From Acephala macrosclerotiorum (lineage: Eukaryota > Ascomycota > Leotiomycetes > Helotiales > Mollisiaceae), in contig MU119210.1 of assembly GCA_014904845.1 (NCBI GenBank), forward strand, positions 186,001-250,000: 64,000 bases of DNA. The letters are read 5' to 3'. Below, in pieces: positions 43,730-54,376 of this stretch. The position numbers were made by a program, and so were the translations under genes. Below the pieces are notes generated by a model. The model worked only from the letters and a program-made list of their open reading frames with translations, was not told the DNA's origin and ran no database searches. Position 1 is the stretch's first letter; every line of letters begins with the position of its first letter.

Positions 43730-45325
43730 CGGGCCGGAGACAGCTTCTGCAACAATTGCGGAAGGCAGCTTCTCATTCGCCTTCGAGGACTACCTTCCCA
43801 ACTCGAGCACCGTTGAGAAGTCGCACTGCAGCTCGTTGCACCCGCTCATATGCCACCATTTCAGTATCAGCGGCAGACCTGCAATTTGGCCAACCAGTTC
43901 ATGAGACACATCCACATCTCTTAAGAGCTGGTGAAAGTATGTCTATGCTATATTCCGGTCCAAGAGCGTACTGACAATGCTTGGCAGTTACACCTGGCAT
44001 CACAGCCCAAGAATACTCGGATCGACGGTCGAGGCTCGCAGCCAGTCTACCTGAGAATGGGATAGCAATACTAGCCTCTTCAGACACGAAATACCGATCC
44101 GGGGCTGTCTTCTACGAATTCCACCAAGAACCAAGCTTCTTCTACTTGACGGGATTCAATGAACCTGAAGCCGTGGCTGTCATACAGAAAGTTGGGCCGA
44201 AATCATCTGCAGACTATAATTTCCATCTATTCTTACGGCCAAAGAATGCCAGAGCAGAACAATGGGATGGCGCGAGGACTGGAGAGCAAGCCGCTTTAGA
44301 CGTTTTCAATGCAGATGAGGTTAACAAATCTGCCGGACCATGTTGAGCAAGTGCTGATGATGTATTAGTCCGGAGATATCAACAATCTGCATAAACTACT
44401 TCCTCCCCTTATATCAGGAGCTAGCGAGGTCTATACAGATATAGCAAAGTGCTCTGGATTTGGACGCTTCTTCCGAGATCAGGATTCGCCACCGAGTGAT
44501 TTCCAAAAGATGATTAAGGATAGCAAAGTCAAGCCCTTGAAGCCACTCATGCATGAGTTGAGAATTATCAAGAGCGAGGCAGAAATTGCGAACATGCGTA
44601 TGGCTGGAAAGTTCTCTGGACGCGCCTTTACAAATGCTATGCGACAACAGTGGACCAAAGAGAAAGATCTTGGGGCATATTTGGATTATGACTTCAAGAT
44701 GTTGGGGTGTGATACAACCGCATATGTTCCGGTCGTTGCAGGTGGCAAGAATGCTTTGAGCATTCATTATGTCCGCAACAATGATGTGCTTCAGGACAGC
44801 GAGATTGTCTTAGTGGATGCAGGCGGAGAGTACGGCGGCTACATTGCCGACATCACACGGTCATGGCCGATCAACGGGAAGTTCTCGGATCCTCAAAGAG
44901 ATCTATACGAGGCTATCTTGCGAGTTCAGCGAAGCAGTATATCCCTTTGCCGGGAGAGCGCAAACATGACATTAGACAAGATTCATCAGGTTACCGAGCA
45001 TGGGCTGAAGGAACAGCTGAAGCCATTAGGCTTCGACATGGGCGGCAACGCTATGGATATTCTATTTCCACATCATGTTGGTCATTACATTGGATTGGAT
45101 GTACATGATTGTCCTGGATATGCTCGATCGGTGCCATTGAAAGCTGGTCATTGCGTTACTGTCGAGCCTGGAATATATGTTCCTGATGATGAGCGTTGGC
45201 CTCAGCATTTCAGAGGCCTTGGGATTCGGATTGAGGATAGTGTTTGTGTACAAGATGATTCCCCTCTAGTTTTGACGACTGAAGCTGTCAAAGAAGTTGT
45301 AGATATCGAGGCGCTTAGAGATTAA
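43726..45325 (+). CDS. ICP55: Mitochondrial intermediate-cleaving peptidase (aminopeptidase P family)
   Basis: A 499-residue M24B metallopeptidase that removes one residue from mitochondrial proteins after presequence cleavage, stabilising them under the N-end rule. Exons are 43726-43936, 43988-44319 and 44369-45325. The N-terminus is an Arg/Ser/Thr-rich presequence (ending near RSYATIS). The aminopeptidase P N-domain includes YEFHQEPSFFYLTGFNEPEA. The pita-bread domain has its metal ligands in VDAGGEYGGYIADITRSWP (two Asp), HHVGHYIGLDVHD (His), VEPGIY (Glu) and GIRIEDSVCV (Glu). Homology to yeast Icp55 is stronger than to cytosolic aminopeptidase P because of the presequence and length. A short uORF overlaps the start. 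Confidence 0.93.
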
Positions 45326-46083
45326 TGCCAATGTAATATGCGTGTACTATACATCATGATCTTGTACCCGAGAAGCCTGCTTCTTTTTAATAATTCGACC
45401 AATTCTGGCTGATAGGCGAAGGAGGTAGCTTGATCAACTACAGTGTTAGTCATCTCCTTAGTTCTTTTATCATCGAAAGGTGGTGAACTATACTACGGCA
45501 CCAACCGACGACACTTATCTTCATCCTAAAAATTCACTTCACCTGATGGGACCTGATCCAACTCACACTCACTCAGCACCTCCATCAACTCCTCTACCTA
45601 TAGGTGCCTAAATAAAGCTGGCGCAACCCGGCGAACAGACTCTGAGTTACCTTGCATGTACATGTCTGAATTGAGACGGGGGGACTAGGACCAGGTCGTG
45701 GCCACTAGGTACTGGACGAAAGCTGTAAGTAAGTTCACTCAAAGGACTGCTTCAACATCTTCAAGATAGTCGAAGTGAACGTCAAATACTGTGTGTGGAA
45801 AGTCTGAAGGTAAGACTGGATCATTGTCAAAATCTAGATTACCATTAGGATCTGCTCAATCTACGTTGCTGTTTCTCTAGGGATTAGGAAGTATGAGGAA
45901 AAGCATCATGTGTCATATTTACACAATACAGGTGGAGACGTAGAGTGTGATCGGCTTTGTTAAATATTTGATTACCAGATTGTTCGTTAGAAGAGTAGAC
46001 ATTCCATTGTTTAACGAGACGCTCATGCTAAAAACCAACGCTATGCAATTGATGGACATACAAACCTCCCCTCCGAATCATAT
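45326..46083. other. Intergenic region between ICP55 and the RTC5-like gene
   Basis: Convergent 3' flanks. No gene, RNA or repeat was found in these 758 bases. Confidence 0.45.
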
Positions 46084-47914
46084 TTACTGTGAATTCTGGC
46101 TCGGAAAGCCTAAAAGCTTCATATCCTCGATTCTGAAGTCACCAAAAAGCTCATTCGACTTCATATCTTCATCCTCGTTTCGCGTTTCGCCAATCAGAGT
46201 CCGGTCTGAGCCCTCATCTTGATGAGAGCTCCATTGTGCGAAGCTTGCATTCTTCATTCCATCCTCTATGATGAGCTCCACCATCTCAGACTTCTCTGTC
46301 ACCAATTCAACCTTGAACCCTCGTCTAGCCACTTCCTTGGAGAACGTCAGATCCAGGGCATCTGGTGTCCTAGGAGCGCGAGCGGCTACGAAGACTCGAT
46401 GGACAGGTGCAAGTTGGAAAATGCAGACTTGGCCTGCTTTGTCGAAAGGGACTCTGGTGTCAGGCAAAGCCCCGAAAAATGCGCCGTAGATAACATGGCC
46501 GATCGCATCCGAACTCTGGCTGGTGATCCCGCGGCCGGATAGAAGCATCAGACCAGGATAGGCACGCTCATTTGCATACTCGACGAATTCTGTCCGTGAG
46601 AGTGCAACGTGCTCTCGAACATCGATTATCGGCAGGAAGGTAGCGATTTGACAAAGGATCGGATGGGTAAGTTTCTGGGGAGGAAGAGTTTTGCTCGGTA
46701 CGAAAGTTGAGAACAGCCATGACAAGCCTGGTATCGGAAATAGGCTCGATGTGACTCTCGGTTGGCTAAAGAGTGGTTCGAACAAGTTTGATAGACCCAC
46801 GTGCAGAAGAGGCTGGGAACATTAGTTGGGTCATACTCATATCTAATAAATCTTGGGTCCTGAGATCTTACCATTGCATTCATGATGGTGTTGTTGAATG
46901 CTTGCCAGGAAATTCCATCTTCAACTTGTCTGGCATTACTTTCACAGAAGCAGTCTAACATAGAATCTGTCACTGCTTCCAGCTCACGTCGCCACCGTAC
47001 ATCACTGACAGGGTCCAATCTGGATAGAAGCACTAGACGTAACCAAGAGCGAAACTCGTCTTTAGAGATTGTACCGCTCAACTCGCTAGAATTCGAAGAT
47101 GGAAAGCTTTCTGCAGCAGAAAAGAGAGGTACCTCAAATCCGTTATAGGCACCCGCGTGCCAGACCGAGTTATTGTCCTCGTTAAGCAAGTCCAAGACAT
47201 CATTGAGATCCTCGTCATCCTTGTCGAGCCTTGTGATGTATTGCAGAGTTGTGAAAATGTTCATCATGCTCTGAAACAGCAACCGTCTGCGCTTTCTCTC
47301 GAGAGCATCTAACCAGAAGTCGGACACACATTGGTCTCGTGATGGCCACAAGGGACGTCGGCACAATATCACAACTGCAGTACGCAACGCGTCGATCGTG
47401 AGAAGCTGCACAGGCTCTGGATCCAATACATAGGGATAAGATGCCAGTCTCAGGACGGACCGGTAAAGAATGGGACCAGCATCAACGACGTGATATGCTA
47501 AGTCTGGTGGAAGTTGCTGGCGTAGAAATCTCGACAGAGAGGTCTCGGACCAGTCTGGAACAGTTAGCTATGAAAGTATGTACATGAGATTTGAGAGCAG
47601 CTTACAGGGGATCGCCTGATCATGCTCCTTGATGGCATACTGCTCGAACTTTGTTTCGAGTGTCTGCTGTTCATCTGCGTTCAATCCTCTTGCTGCTACC
47701 GTTTGGGAGAATTTGAGTCGTAATTCATCTTTCAAACTGTTAGAAGAGAACACATCTGGCTCTCATGATCTACCTTTAGTTCTCACGGGATATGATGATG
47801 ATGTTCGTTTTTTGAGTGTGTTGTGATCCACTGACATTTCAAACGCTTGAAACAAGTACTATTCCCTCTTAGTGGCTCTGACTTCAGCGTAACCAATGAG
47901 ATGGATTCAATCAT
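46084..47914 (-). CDS. TLDc-domain protein, RTC5-like
   Basis: Minus-strand exons 47736-47606, 47554-46872 and 46812-46084 are well supported and join in frame as AIPYWSETSLSRFL and NNTIMNAMPLLHVGLSNLFEPL. The last exon carries the TLDc fold: LTHPILCQIATFLPI, GLMLLSGRG, HVIYGAFFGALPDTR and QLAPVHRVFVAARAP, ending in an acidic tail. TLDc proteins include yeast Rtc5, linked to vacuolar V-ATPase assembly, and oxidation-resistance proteins. The 5' end is uncertain, because the frame upstream of 47736 has no ATG before a stop. A first exon at 47914-47787 spliced by a 50-nt intron would keep frame and give 556 residues, close to the family length, but its sequence does not look conserved. Confidence 0.75.
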
Positions 47915-48260
47915 CGAATAACATGAGGATGATACATGAACATGAGCTCAAGGATGATGTGAATGTCCGACGCGGAATGAATGTTTAGAAAACAACTTAA
48001 CAGCTCAAATAACGTGTACAATTCAAGACACTCCAGCAAATCTTGCATATGCATATGCACAGCACAGCGCGGAGGAGGCAAGTGGCTACACCGCTGCAGT
48101 CAACTGTTGTGCAAGTGGGACGAGACAGTTGTGTGCATTTGAGGAGGAGATCCCATTGGAAGCAGCTAGGCGAAATACATTTTAGGGAAGCCGCAGCCTT
48201 GTCATCCACCTCATCATCTCTTCTCCACAACCACAACGACACCAGAACGATACCAGCAAA
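47915..48260. promoter_or_regulatory. Divergent promoter, RTC5-like and ATG12
   Basis: A 346-base head-to-head interval. No gene or specific site is claimed. Confidence 0.4.
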
Positions 48261-48762
48261 ATGTCGTCTCCATCAGACAGCCCTTCGAGATCGAATACCC
48301 CATCCGACAATACGAATGCGATCCCAGATGCCGGTCCGCAAGAACCCGACCTTCCTCTTACTCTTGCGTCGTCCATGATCCTGACTGCGCTGCCTCGCGA
48401 TGCCGCTTCTGCTCTCTCTGCAGCTGGCGGGTTTCCGAAGCCCAAGGTCACAGTGCATTTCAAAGCGGTGGGCAGTGCGCCGGCAGTCAGGAACCAGGTC
48501 TGCAAGATTTCTAGCACGCAAAGATTCGAGGCAGTGGTCAGCTATTTGAGGAGGACGCTGAAGGTTGGCCCGACGGACAGTGTGTTCTTATACGTGAACT
48601 CTAGCTTTGCTCCGGCATTGGATGAAATTGTGGGGAACTTGCACAGGGTGAGGGAACCTCTATTTGTCATTATTCATAAATTACTAACGCCTGCAACAGT
48701 GCTTCAAAGATTCCAACGACCGTCTGATAGTTTCCTATTCGATGACACCCGCCTTTGGATGA
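48261..48762 (+). CDS. ATG12: Autophagy ubiquitin-like protein ATG12
   Basis: A 149-residue ubiquitin-like modifier that is joined through its C-terminal Gly to ATG5; the ATG12-ATG5-ATG16 complex drives ATG8 lipidation at the forming autophagosome. Exons are 48261-48647 and 48700-48762. The first 60 residues are disordered and Ser/Pro rich. The beta-grasp domain reads [50 protein letters not shown], then [20 protein letters not shown]. The chain ends in AFG, with Gly last, so no processing protease is needed, as is known for ATG12. The gene is divergent from the RTC5-like gene and convergent with the pantothenate gene, 149 bases away. Confidence 0.96.
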
Positions 48763-48911
48763 CGACTACAACATCTACCTACACGAGAAATATGTGCCTA
48801 TACTGCCTGCCTCTAAGTCCTTACGAACATTCCGTCCAAACGCCAGCAATTCAATTACAAGAAAGAAAGGTCGACACAGAACGAAGTTGCGCCGCCCACT
48901 GGGTATCTTCA

Positions 48912-49974
48912 TCAAACAATCTTCCCCTCAAGCAGACGCTCAAATTCTGCCAGCTCTTCCTTCGCAATTGGATATGTATGCTCGGGTGCTGGATAAGCAC
49001 GGCTTTTGGTCTCGTCCCTGTACGATTCGATTGCTTTCAAGCTTTCGGTCCAGACATCGCCGTACTTCTTTACGAACTTGGGTATAAAGCGTCCGGGTGG
49101 GAAATTGCCAGTCATGTCGACCTGGACAAGAACTTGTCCTGAACATCCGTTACCAGCACCGATACCGATCGTGGGAATTGAAAGCTTCTTTGTGATGAGT
49201 GCTGCGACCTCTTGGGGTACCGCTTCGAGAACAGTCGCGAAACATCCGGCTTCTTGGACGGCTAGGGCATCTTCGAGAACCTTTAGCGCGCCCGCAGATG
49301 TCTTTCCTTGGACTCGGAAGCCTCCCAGAGCATTCTGACGTTGTGGTGTAAGTCCGATATGGCCCAACACTGGTATGCCGGCACTTGTGATCTTCTTGAT
49401 TGTGGGTGCCATTTCTGAACCACCCTCGAGTTTGATGCCCTGTACACGACCCTCTTTCACAAAACGAATGGCTGTTTCGAGGGCTTGTTCTGGAGCAATC
49501 TCATAAGAACCCATGGGCATATCTCCAACCTAGACATAAGATATCAGTGAGTTGGTTGCAATCAAGGAGTAGGCTGCATACAGTGAAGGCAGATTTGGCC
49601 GCTCGAGAAACGGAGCGGCAGTGGAGCAACATCTCTTCCACAAGTACTTCACTAGTATCTTCCATGCCTAGGGCGACCATGGCCAAACTATCTCCAACGA
49701 GAATGATCTCCATCCCAGCAGCTTCTGCAACATGAGCGCTGGGGAAGTCGTGCGCTGTGAGGACAGTGATGGGTTCGCCCTTCTTGTACAGGGATCGCAA
49801 GACGTTGATCGTGACTTTCTTTCGTGGAATCAGGGGCTGAGAGCCCATGGGCGAGTGAGAGCTCCATCGACTCTGACACTGCGACAATAATGGTTTGGTA
49901 GCAATTGAAACTGGTCGAAGGTATTGTGAGAAGAAGGCACGAGACCCTTTCACGATGGAAATTGATACTGTCAT
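48912..49974 (-). CDS. panB: 3-methyl-2-oxobutanoate hydroxymethyltransferase (PanB)
   Basis: Ketopantoate hydroxymethyltransferase, the first committed enzyme of pantothenate and hence CoA synthesis; it adds a hydroxymethyl group from methylenetetrahydrofolate to ketoisovalerate. Minus-strand exons 49974-49582 and 49529-48912 give 336 residues. The N-terminal 40 residues are Ser/Arg rich without acids and suggest mitochondrial import. The TIM barrel has [29 protein letters not shown] (metal-binding Asp in GDS), [35 protein letters not shown] and [22 protein letters not shown]. Length and motif order are those of the family. The gene is divergent from UBC8. Confidence 0.96.
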
Positions 49975-50862
49975 GGTGGGGTGAAAGGGTTGTTGATGCT
50001 CAATTGAGAAGCTGGATGGCAGCCTAGCAGAATCTTACTGAAGAGAAAAGGAGAGATGCCCATTTTGCGTGGGCATTTATGAACAATTGTCGTGATCGTT
50101 TCCACGCAGTGTTTTTGATACTGCATTTCAAAGTGACCGACGACCGAGGATCTTCCTCCACAGCCCATCAGCATTAGACCTCTTTCAGTCTTAGTGCAAT
50201 ATGTGCCTTTTCCCCAGTGTCCGCCCTTTCAGTTTCGGGCCAAGGCAACTTCATTGTCTGTATTCGAGAACGAGGTTTAGAAAGGCATCTTGACCGCTTG
50301 TTTCCATTGTCTCTCATGGTGTTGTGACATTGAGTGATTCACAAGGTTCGAAGTCGCACCGTACTTCCGGAGTCACGGCACTCAGCTTAGTCAAGAACTT
50401 CTGATCATGTGCTGTGAATCATATGCATATCCGGAGAAAACATAATACCAACAGAATCCAGTAGCATTTGCCTTTCCTTCCAATTACAAGATTGCAAGTT
50501 TTCATTACACTCGCTCAAGCTACTCATTTTCAAAGAAGGATACTTACATCGCCACTTCTTTTGACAACAAAGACACCAGGGTCCGAAGCGAGCTTTTATC
50601 GTCACGATAAGAACCGTCCCCGGCTCCTCCTCGTCATCTCAAACTACTTATCTCACTTTCAACCTGACTGCCTCTCCGAGACTCGCAACACACTCTCGTA
50701 TCGACTCCTAGATCCTCGAGAAACCTCAAATAATTTCTGGAAAGACCTCGACCTCTTTGCCAACCAGCCCGTGCGAACGACAGACACCTCGAGAGAGCCG
50801 CTGACCTCGCATTTTGACCGCGCTCGCGCAGTCTCCGAGCACGGCAAGATCCCAAGGCCAAG
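49975..50862. promoter_or_regulatory. Divergent interval between panB and UBC8
   Basis: An 888-base head-to-head region. A plus-strand frame of 143 codons from 50468 overlaps the UBC8 start but has no known motif and is not counted as a gene. A GGTTCGAAG at about 50345 resembles a tRNA B box but has no tRNA fold around it. Confidence 0.45.
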
Positions 50863-51866
50863 ATGTCCTCTCCACGTAGAAGAATCGAGACAGATGTGAG
50901 TGTTATATGAATTTGTATCCCTGCATTGGAAGGAGGAAGAAACTGACTGGGTGTCTGGTACTTACAGGTTATGAAGTGAGTCGAGTCCATAAAGTGAAAT
51001 ATAACAAGAATCACCTGCTAATTTATTGTGTAGGATGTATGCTACCTGCTGGCAGGATCTGTGATCGAGCACCGAAGTGCACGCTAACATATTTCAGGTT
51101 GATGAGTGACTACGAAGTTACTCTGGTGAACGACAATAGTGAGTTGTGTTTCCAACCTTCTACAGTCGAATAAATTCTAACTCTAGACTCTAGTGTATGG
51201 CACAACCCTCTTCTGAAGCGATGTACGAACGATTTACACATTATAACAGGCAGGAATTCTACGTTCGATTCAAGGGTCCCGAGGAGAGTGAGTCGTTTGC
51301 GTAAGAGAGGAAGAATATTGTCTGATACAGTACAGCACCATTCCAAGGTGGCCTCTGGAAAGTCCACGTCGAGCTACCCGACCAGTATCCCTACAAATCT
51401 CCTAGCATCGGCTTCGTCAACCGCATATTCCACCCTAACATTGACGAGTTGTATGTCTTTCGCTCTGGGACAAGACGGATGCTTATTATGAACTAGGTCC
51501 GGCTCCGTCTGCCTCGATGTGATCAACCAAACCTGGTCTCCCATGTTCGACATGATTAACATCTTCGAAGTATTCCTTCCTCAACTCCTCCGATATCCCA
51601 ATCCTACCGATCCCTTGAATGGCGAGGCGGCGGCGTTATTGATGCGAGAACCCAAGAGCTACGATGCCAAAGTGAAGGGTGAGGACGACTCATGAATCTC
51701 CGCGAGTCAGGGCTAATCTGTTATAGAATACGTCGCCAAGTACGCGAGCAAAGAGGCTGCTGATGAGGCCGGGGCAGAGTCTGAGGACGACGACGATATG
51801 TCCTCCGTTGGTAGCTTCGGTGACGATGAAGACGAACAGCCAGCCGGGCAGATGGAGGAAGTGTAG
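50863..51866 (+). CDS. UBC8: Ubiquitin-conjugating enzyme E2 (UBC8/UBE2H) with micro-exons
   Basis: A 186-residue E2 of the Ubc8/UBE2H class, which in yeast drives glucose-induced degradation of gluconeogenic enzymes through the GID E3. The nine exons are 50863-50895, 50968-50975, 51034-51036, 51098-51138, 51194, 51250-51287, 51336-51450, 51497-51678 and 51727-51866. Phases close exactly. The core reads [74 protein letters not shown] (active-site Cys in SVCLDV) and [20 protein letters not shown]. The tail is acidic ([11 protein letters not shown]), as in the family. Exons of 8, 3 and 1 nt are needed to rebuild the conserved N-terminal helix and the NDNMQEF strand. PEP carboxykinase, a likely client of this pathway, lies 9 kb away. 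Confidence 0.93.
50968..51036 (+). other. 8-nt and 3-nt exons of UBC8
   Basis: Exon 2 is GTTATGAA (50968-50975), between a TTACAG acceptor and a GTGAGT donor. Exon 3 is GAT (51034-51036), between GTGTAG and GTATGC. The introns around the GAT are 58 nt (branch CTGCTAATT) and 61 nt (branch ACGCTAACA). With both exons the protein reads ETDVMKMLMSDYEV; without the GAT it loses one residue from an otherwise length-conserved helix. Confidence 0.8.
51194..51194 (+). other. Candidate single-nucleotide exon of UBC8
   Basis: The T at 51194 sits between the acceptor CTCTAG (to 51193) and the donor GTATGG (from 51195). The introns on both sides are 55 nt each (51139-51193 and 51195-51249). Upstream coding ends AAT-A and downstream coding begins G-CAG-GAA. 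Adding the T gives AAT ATG CAG GAA (NMQE), the expected E2 sequence; leaving it out breaks the frame. Confidence 0.7.
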
Positions 51867-52369
51867 GCCAGCCGGATCTCAGGCAAAAGAACACTTCACA
51901 GGCGTCAAAAATTAGCGTGACTACATTACCTTTCTTTTCGCATATTGTTAAGGTGTTCATGGGGCTCACGGTTAGGAAGGGATTAGGTTCGCTGGGGAGT
52001 ATACGGGCTGGTGCATATCCAATACTTTTTACAATGAGCCGTGGCCTTGCTTTCAGGATCAGATAGGAATACAAAGTAATCTCGTCTCAGAGTTCGTTGT
52101 GTTAGACGAAGTGTTGAGTTGCAAGCAGTGTTACAAGCATCACATGGTTCGTAGCTTTGGCATGTTCAATAGATACCATCTAGCGAAATCGGGCGGCGTC
52201 CGTGGATTCTACAAGTGTACAGCGTTTAGAATCAGTTTCAAAAGACTTCTCGAGTTTTTTATTCGAAGAAGTCGAGTTCTACCCGCTCTATGTGATCGCT
52301 CTATCTTTATACACGTCCTCATAAGTCCCATGCTCTTTATTCTTCACGCTTTAAAGCTTCCCATTCCTC
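51867..52369. other. Intergenic region between UBC8 and the MFSD5-like gene
   Basis: Convergent 3' flanks of about 500 bases, with no supported feature. Confidence 0.45.
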
Positions 52370-53879
52370 TTACCCCTCGCCAACAAACTGATGAAACACC
52401 CCACTAGTAACCACCAACAACCCACTACACCCCACAAACACCAAATTCCTATACCCCTCTCCCTCCCTCACTAACCCCAACGCCACCACCACAAAAACAT
52501 TCAACGGAATCCTCAACATGCCATACACCCTCGCTCTAACTCCATCTTCAACCACCCTTCCTTTCAAAGACCCTACGCTGGGCCAATACATCCCAACACA
52601 AGCTTCAAAGACACAGAAAGACCAGAAGGTTGGGGATTCGGATTTTGTCAATACGGGGATTAGGAGGGAGGAGGAGGCGGTGGCGAATATTACGGTTAGG
52701 AGGCGGGAGGGGGAGATGAGGCGGTGGGTGGAGATTAGGAGGTTAAAGGTTAGGGAGCCGAGCATCACTGAGGCCATGACTGGAAGATGGGGGAGTTAGC
52801 AGTTGCGCTTTTGAGAATGTCGAGAGAGAGCCCTTGGATTACATACAGGCTGCAAATATCGTGCCGAAGGGGAGGGAGGTAGTGCTGGTCTGTGAGTGTG
52901 CGGCTTTCAGAGCCGGGGTCCAAAAGAAGACAAACAAATACATGCTGCCTTCGAAGAAGCAGGATGCGAGACCGAGGGTGAGGATGCGTTTGTCTGTGAA
53001 GACGGTTTTGAGTGCGCTGTTGGCGGGCGTGGCGGATGGAGATGGCGTTTCGGAGTGGTGGCTATCGCCGTAGTTCTCGTTCTGGCATTGTAAGTTAGTT
53101 GAAGAGAGCAAGGGGGAGGATATAACCAACCCAACATGCCAAGATGATCCAAAAGGCAACGATGAGAAGCGCAGCACTTGCCATGAAGGGAGCTCTCTTG
53201 GTGTTCGTAGCCTGAACAAGCCATTCGCTGGAGACGCCTGCAAGAATGGCTACAACACTGTTCAAGGTGGTCATTATACCAAAAATACTGCTCAAGCTCG
53301 TTCCGGCCTTGTCGAGCTGTCTCTTGTGGTATTCAGTCACCATCCAGCTCTCGAATGCACTGAACATTAAGCTGGTGCTTATCCCTCCGAATACTCGTCC
53401 AAGGAATAATAATGGTACTCGTGGGACAAGCGTCGAGAAGCAAGAAATGGAGTATGTGGCGCAGAAGACAAGACATGCTGTTCTTCGACCGTATCTGTCT
53501 GCAAACTGACCGACGAAATAGCCTGATATGCCTCCAGAAAGGAAGCCTGTGGTAAAGAGGGCAGCGACTATTGTCTCTTTGAGGCCGAACTGGTCTTTAT
53601 ACAAGCTGTACACGTACGGGCCTGGACTCGATCAGCTGAGACTCCCAGGAACTTGAACTCAAAGACAGTACCTTGAAGCCAATCTGCTCCCATAACCAGA
53701 CAATACACTGTAAGGAAGAGTCGAGTGAATCGACTGGCTTCTGCTTTTGCTCGAGGAGTGATTGCCACTTCTGTCAAGGCTTTCTCCTCCGGGCGCTTCT
53801 CTCCCGTAATATACTGTCTCCAAGTGAGAAGGCCACATCCTGATACTAGGAAAATGAATGCAGAAGTATAGAAATTCAT
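52370..53879 (-). CDS. MFS transporter of the MFSD5 (molybdate-anion) family
   Basis: A 447-residue, 12-helix transporter similar to eukaryotic MFSD5/MOT2, proposed to carry molybdate. Minus-strand exons are 53879-53672, 53621-53131, 53081-52847 and 52779-52370. Landmarks are GADWLQGPYVYSLY, GFLSGGISGYFVGQFADRYGRR (the MFS loop after helix 2), LFLGRVFGGISTSLMFSAFESW, a hydrophilic central loop (SHHSETPSPSATPANS), then FFEGSMYLFVFFWTPAL, FGTIFAAFMASVMLGS and the late helices. The second intron uses a GTTGGT donor like that in the hexose transporter; it joins ACW to NENYGD. Molybdate transport is known for plant and algal members; here it is inferred. The gene is divergent from PAN2. Confidence 0.88.
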
Positions 53880-54376
53880 CTTGTAGATTCGAAGCTGCCT
53901 GAGCTCAAATCATCAAGCAGCAAAATAGATGAACAGAAAGGATTGGGACAAGAAGACAGAAATACGTTAAAGAGATGAAAAGATCAAACTAAACCTTGAG
54001 TTCCCGCCTTGTGGGAATCTGTGGGGGAGTGAGACGCCGAGCAAAGAGGCTGAGACAGGCTCCAAGAGATCCCACCCCAAGGCTGTCGACGACAGATATG
54101 CTCGGCATTGGTGACGTTCACTAGAAAGACGTATTTTGGCGTTTCATCTAACATGCCATCGCGGACGATTTCTTAGTATCGAAGCGAGGGCAAAAAGGGG
54201 TCATTGAAAGCTGAAATTTGGCATCACGATAGGCTGATCCCCGCCACCGCCTTACCTCCGGTCCGACTTTCTGCCAGTATCTGGGCTCGCGAAGCGCGAC
54301 TCTTGAGCCCTCAAGATTCATCCTTATTCAATCATGGATTGGTTGTAGCAAGATATCGTACTCTTCTCATGAGAAG
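53880..54376. promoter_or_regulatory. Divergent promoter, MFSD5-like and PAN2
   Basis: A 497-base head-to-head interval with no supported gene. Confidence 0.45.

Noticed and set aside
50330..50370. tRNA-like B box (GGTTCGAAG)
   Set aside because: No matching A box, acceptor stem or cloverleaf could be drawn around it.
51139..51249. A single 111-nt UBC8 intron using donor GTTGTG at 51143
   Set aside because: It keeps frame but gives NDNSEQEF instead of the conserved NMQEF, and the donor is poor. The two-intron reading with a 1-nt exon has better signals on both sides.
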